DNA of 64,000 bases from Porphyrobacter sp. (lineage in GTDB: Bacteria > Pseudomonadota > Alphaproteobacteria > Sphingomonadales > Sphingomonadaceae). The notes under the pieces were generated by a model. That model ran no database searches and was not told the DNA's origin. It saw only the letters and a list, made by a program, of their open reading frames with translations. A program made the translations under genes and the position numbers. Numbering within the stretch: the first letter of the stretch is position 1; every line of letters begins with the position of its first letter. Of the stretch, positions 60,811 through 64,000 are shown one piece after another. The stretch is taken from NCBI GenBank assembly GCA_027531395.1, contig JAPZRO010000002.1, forward strand, positions 1 to 64,000. Reading direction: 5' to 3'.

Positions 60811-61623
60811 ATGGACTATTCGGGCAAGGTGGCATGGATCACCGGGGCTTCATCGGGCATCGGCGCGGCGCTGGCGCGCGAGCTGGCGGCGCGCGGCGCG
60901 GATGTCGTGCTGTCGGGGCGCGACGAGGCGCGGCTGGCTGAAGTCGCGGCGGATTGCGGTGATAGCCTGCTTCTGCCCTTCGATGTGCGCGACGAGGCCG
61001 CGCTGGCCGAGGCGACAGCCAAGGCCATCGCGTGGAAGGGCCATGTCGATATCGCCTTCGCCAATGCCGGCATCTCGCAGCGCAGCCGCGCACTCAAGAC
61101 CGACATGCAGGTCTACCGCGACATCATCGCGGTCGATCTCACCGCGCAGATCGCCTTTGCGCAGGGGCTGATCGGCCACATGGCGACGCGCGGATCGGGT
61201 GCGCTCGGGTTCATTTCCTCGATCGCAGGGAAAGTCGGCGTGCCGATGCGCACCGCCTATTGCGCGGCCAAGTTCGGCCTCGCAGGCTATGCCGACGCGC
61301 TGCGCGGCGAGCTGTCGCAGACCGGCGTCACCGTCCACACCATCTACCCCGGCTCGGTCGCCACCAATGTCTCGCGCAACGCGCTCACCGCCGAAGGCAC
61401 GCGGCGCGGCAAGTCCGATCCGGCGATCGACAACGGTATTCCCGCAGATGTGGCCGCGCGCCAGATGCTCGATGAAATCGCCGCCGGCACGCGCGAGATC
61501 ATCGTCGCCGAGGGCGGCGAAAAGGCGATGGGCGAGCTGCGCCGCACGCCCGATGCACTGTTCGATCAGGTCGCGGCGATGGTCGCGAATGGCTACATGG
61601 AAAAGCTGGAGGCCGCCGAATGA
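60811..61623 (+). CDS. short-chain dehydrogenase/reductase
   Basis: A 270-residue SDR. TGASSGIGAALA is the dinucleotide-binding glycine motif, NAG appears in FANAGISQ, the catalytic Ser is in FISSIAG, and YCAAK is the YxxxK motif. Classical NAD(P)-dependent alcohol/ketone chemistry; substrate unknown. ATG 60811 follows a strong GGGAGAGAGA. Its stop overlaps the next gene by 4 bases. Confidence 0.92.
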   Translation: MDYSGKVAWITGASSGIGAALARELAARGADVVLSGRDEARLAEVAADCGDSLLLPFDVRDEAALAEATAKAIAWKGHVDIAFANAGISQRSRALKTDMQVYRDIIAVDLTAQIAFAQGLIGHMATRGSGALGFISSIAGKVGVPMRTAYCAAKFGLAGYADALRGELSQTGVTVHTIYPGSVATNVSRNALTAEGTRRGKSDPAIDNGIPADVAARQMLDEIAAGTREIIVAEGGEKAMGELRRTPDALFDQVAAMVANGYMEKLEAAE

Positions 61624-62516
61624 GCTGGTTCGAACAGAAGCGGGTGCAACTGCCCAACGGCATCAGCCTCGATATTGTCGATGAGGGGCCGGTCGATGCG
61701 CCGGTGCTGATCTTCCTGCACGGCTTTCCCGAAAGCCACCGCACCTGGCGCCACCAGATCGCGCATTTCTCGGACCGCTATCGCTGCATCGCGCCCGACC
61801 AGCGCGGCTATCGCGGCTCGTCCAAGCCGCAGGAGGTGAGCGCCTACACCCCCGACAAGCTGATCGGCGATATCTTCCTGCTGGCCGACGTGTTGGCGAT
61901 ACCGAGCTTCACCATCGTCGGTCACGACTGGGGCGGCGCGATTGCCTGGGGCGTGGCGCTGGGCGGGCAGCACGCGCGGGTGAACAAGGCGATCATCGCC
62001 AACGCGCCGCATCCGGTGACCTTCCAGAAGCTGCTCTACACCCACCCCGGCCAGCGCGCGGCGAGCCAGTATATCCGCGGCTTCCGCGATCCGGCCAATG
62101 ATGCGCTGGTGAAGGAGCACGGGCTCACCGGCCTGCTGCTCAAGGAAGTGAAGTGGGACCGCCCCAGCGCGATGGAGCCGGAGGAACGCGACGCGCTGCT
62201 GCGCGACTGGCAGAACCGCGATGCGGCTTTCGGGATGCTCAACTACTACCGCGCGAGTCCCATCGACGTGCCGACGATGGATGCGCCGTTCGAGATCCCG
62301 GCCGGCTGGACGCCCCCTGCCCTGCCCAAGCTGACCATCCCGACGCTGGTGATCTGGGCGCTGGACGACCTCGCTCTCCCCCCTGAGAACCTCGACGGGC
62401 TGGAGGACATCATCGACCCGCTCACCATCGTGCGCGTGCCCGATTGCGGGCATTTCGTGCCATGGGAAGCGCCCGACGCGGTGAACGCGGCGATGGAGGC
62501 GTTTCTGGCGGGCTAG
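61620..62516 (+). CDS. alpha/beta hydrolase, epoxide hydrolase-like
   Basis: A 298-residue alpha/beta-hydrolase. HGFPESHRTWRHQ is the oxyanion HGxP motif typical of epoxide hydrolases; the nucleophile elbow is GHDWGG with aspartate in place of serine, and the catalytic histidine is in DCGHFVPWE. This set fits epoxide or haloalkane hydrolysis through an alkyl-enzyme ester. It is coupled to the SDR gene, so the two may act in one degradation route. Confidence 0.88.
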   Translation: MSWFEQKRVQLPNGISLDIVDEGPVDAPVLIFLHGFPESHRTWRHQIAHFSDRYRCIAPDQRGYRGSSKPQEVSAYTPDKLIGDIFLLADVLAIPSFTIVGHDWGGAIAWGVALGGQHARVNKAIIANAPHPVTFQKLLYTHPGQRAASQYIRGFRDPANDALVKEHGLTGLLLKEVKWDRPSAMEPEERDALLRDWQNRDAAFGMLNYYRASPIDVPTMDAPFEIPAGWTPPALPKLTIPTLVIWALDDLALPPENLDGLEDIIDPLTIVRVPDCGHFVPWEAPDAVNAAMEAFLAG

Positions 62517-63607
62517 TCCGCCAGCCACTCCACCCATGCGCCATGCGGATGGGCGTGGGTCAGCAGCTGTTCCTCACCGTGGTGTGCGTTTCCATCCCAC
62601 AGGCGCACGCGCAATTCGTGGCGGAAGGTGGCGGGGTCCGTTTCCAGCGCGATCCAGCCGAGCGGCGTGTCGGGCGTCGCCTGCGCTCCGGCGGCTTCAA
62701 AGAGGGCGGTGATCCGCTGCTGTGTGGCGGCGGGCAGATATTGCCACATGATCGAATGGAACATCACCCGCGCGGTCCCCGGCTCAGCGGGCCGCGCGAG
62801 CATCGCTGCGGCAAAGTCTCCTGCATCGGCGGCGACCAGATCGGGTGGCTGGGCGCCCGCCAGCGCAATTGCGGCGTCGATCCGGGCCATGCGTTCCCCG
62901 GCATCAGGCCAGACATAGGCTTTCAATCGCAGCGCAGCCTCGGGATCGGCGAGGTTGATGGGGGCGATGTCGCAGCCCTTCACGCCCGTGATCGCGAAAT
63001 CCGCTGGCGGCGCAGGCGGCGAGGCGCCGCGCCAGTCAGGCACGATCCGCATCGGCGATTGGGGCGGGCCAACTTCTGTGTCCCCTAGCCGGAAGAAATA
63101 GCGGTCGATCATCGTGTTGACCCCGGCGCTGGCACCGATTTCGAACAGTTCGAAGCGCGGCGCGCGCACCCGCTGCGCCAGCCACAACAATCCCGCCATG
63201 ATACTGGCAGAGCGGCCCGCCTCATTGGTCTGCGGTGGGCCATCGAGCCACGGTAGCAGCCGCGCATCGAAGCGGTGCGTCAGATCGAGCACCAGCGCGT
63301 CGACTTGGGCCTGATCAGTGATCGCACCCGAATAGACCGCCGCCAGCCGCGCGTCCGCGCCGGTCAGCAGCAAGTGGTGAAAGCCGCCTGCGATCCGCAG
63401 CGGCATCGCGTCCTTGAGCGTCAGGCCCGGCCAGTTCGCGATGCGCTGGCCGGTAGCGGTATCGCTCGCCCGCACCCCGGCCAGTGCGCGGATCACGCGC
63501 CCCGTCGCTGGCGCACCGTTCTCCTCGGCATGGCGCGCCTGCCATTCGAGCGCGGCGGTAAAGTCTTCCAGACCCATGATTCCCGCCGTGCCAGCCGCCA
63601 TTTCCAT
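62513..63607 (-). CDS. DUF2332 family protein
   Basis: A 364-residue protein of the DUF2332 family. [25 protein letters not shown] [15 protein letters not shown] resembles a SAM-binding GxSxGxN segment, so a methyltransferase-like fold is plausible, and [12 protein letters not shown] is another family hallmark. Function unknown. Start ATG 63607 has AAAGGG upstream. It is convergent with the epoxide hydrolase-like gene and divergent from hisG. Confidence 0.85.
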   Translation of the reverse strand: MEMAAGTAGIMGLEDFTAALEWQARHAEENGAPATGRVIRALAGVRASDTATGQRIANWPGLTLKDAMPLRIAGGFHHLLLTGADARLAAVYSGAITDQAQVDALVLDLTHRFDARLLPWLDGPPQTNEAGRSASIMAGLLWLAQRVRAPRFELFEIGASAGVNTMIDRYFFRLGDTEVGPPQSPMRIVPDWRGASPPAPPADFAITGVKGCDIAPINLADPEAALRLKAYVWPDAGERMARIDAAIALAGAQPPDLVAADAGDFAAAMLARPAEPGTARVMFHSIMWQYLPAATQQRITALFEAAGAQATPDTPLGWIALETDPATFRHELRVRLWDGNAHHGEEQLLTHAHPHGAWVEWLAD

Positions 63608-63646
63608 TGCCCTTTCCCGCCCGTATCCCTAAGTGCGCGGCCAATC

Positions 63647-64000
63647 ATGACCACCATCGGCATTCACGACAATCCCGGCCAGCTGACTTTCGCTGTCCCC
63701 AAGGGGCGCATCCTCGACGAGGCGCTGCCTGTCATGGCGCGCGCGGGTGTGGTGCCTGACGCGGAATTCCACGATCCCAAGAGCCGCGCGCTGGCCTTCG
63801 CCACGACCCGCGATGACATGCGGATGATCCGCGTACGCGCCTTCGACGTCGCGACCTTCGTCGCGCATGGGGCAGCGCAGGTGGGCATTGTCGGCTCGGA
63901 CGTGATCGAGGAATTCGACTACGCCGATCTCTACGCCCCGGTCGATCTCGGCATCGGGCTGTGCCGCCTCTCGGTCGCGCGGCTGGCCGAGGATGTGAAC
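63647..64000 (+). CDS. hisG: ATP phosphoribosyltransferase HisG, 5' part (cut by window end)
   Basis: The first 118 residues of the enzyme that joins PRPP and ATP in histidine synthesis. [16 protein letters not shown] is the diagnostic start, and [14 protein letters not shown] with [12 protein letters not shown] are conserved. The spacing fits the short HisG form, which requires HisZ, but the C-terminus needed to prove that lies beyond the window. The start is ATG 63647; the frame is open to the last base. Confidence 0.93.
   Translation, partial: MTTIGIHDNPGQLTFAVPKGRILDEALPVMARAGVVPDAEFHDPKSRALAFATTRDDMRMIRVRAFDVATFVAHGAAQVGIVGSDVIEEFDYADLYAPVDLGIGLCRLSVARLAEDVN

Overview
This window reads as a chromosomal segment from an alphaproteobacterium, most likely order Sphingomonadales and family Erythrobacteraceae. 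The basis is gene content: class I lysyl-tRNA synthetase, an FnrN-type regulator, an aa3 oxidase operon with small CoxF-like and DUF983 genes, and cobS, a J-domain gene and bolA close together. The DNA is GC-rich throughout and gene packing is dense, with many ATGA start/stop overlaps. I saw no insertion sequence, prophage, CRISPR array, tRNA or rRNA gene. Product names come from recognised motifs and family knowledge; no database search was run.

Layout. 1-320: a fold-back inverted repeat with long C and G runs, probably a contig-end artefact. 0.3-18.7 kb: housekeeping genes (2OG-Fe(II) oxygenase, lysK, DinG-type helicase, SixA-like phosphatase, M3 peptidase, soxR with a SoxR-box promoter facing a glyoxalase-fold gene, SRAP, ubiA, rsmE, gshA, ICMT-like membrane enzyme, the bamB/yfgM pair). 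18.8-29.8 kb: glycosyltransferase, hydrolases, selO, an astD-type dehydrogenase behind a folded leader, a candidate small RNA near 24.7 kb, rarD, pyrC, ygfZ, a TetR regulator and the rplU-rpmA operon.

30-43 kb: an Fnr-type oxygen sensor converges on a small membrane-protein gene whose promoter carries a well-placed FNR box. Beyond it, one long leftward array runs ctaC-ctaD-ctaB-coxF-ctaG-ctaE-DUF983-surf1-thrC-methyltransferase-folB-unknown-moaA-moaD-moaE, joining terminal oxidase biogenesis to threonine, folate and molybdenum cofactor synthesis.

43-51 kb: a rightward run (pyrE, serine hydrolase, pdxJ, two unknowns, acpS, lepB, DUF3089, ruvX) meets a leftward three-gene operon of unknown function (54-residue protein, 311-residue helical protein, cupin-like protein) that looks frameshifted at its 3' end. 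This operon is my best candidate for an undescribed system, although the evidence is only its architecture.

51-64 kb: paired hotdog thioesterases, a class A penicillin-binding protein, a TonB-domain protein, cobS without an adjacent cobT, a set of small stress or detoxification enzymes (DUF2236, DUF1428, GST, PhnB-like, RibD-like), a J-domain gene divergent from bolA, NUDIX, SDR, an epoxide-hydrolase-like gene, DUF2332, and the 5' part of hisG cut by the window end.
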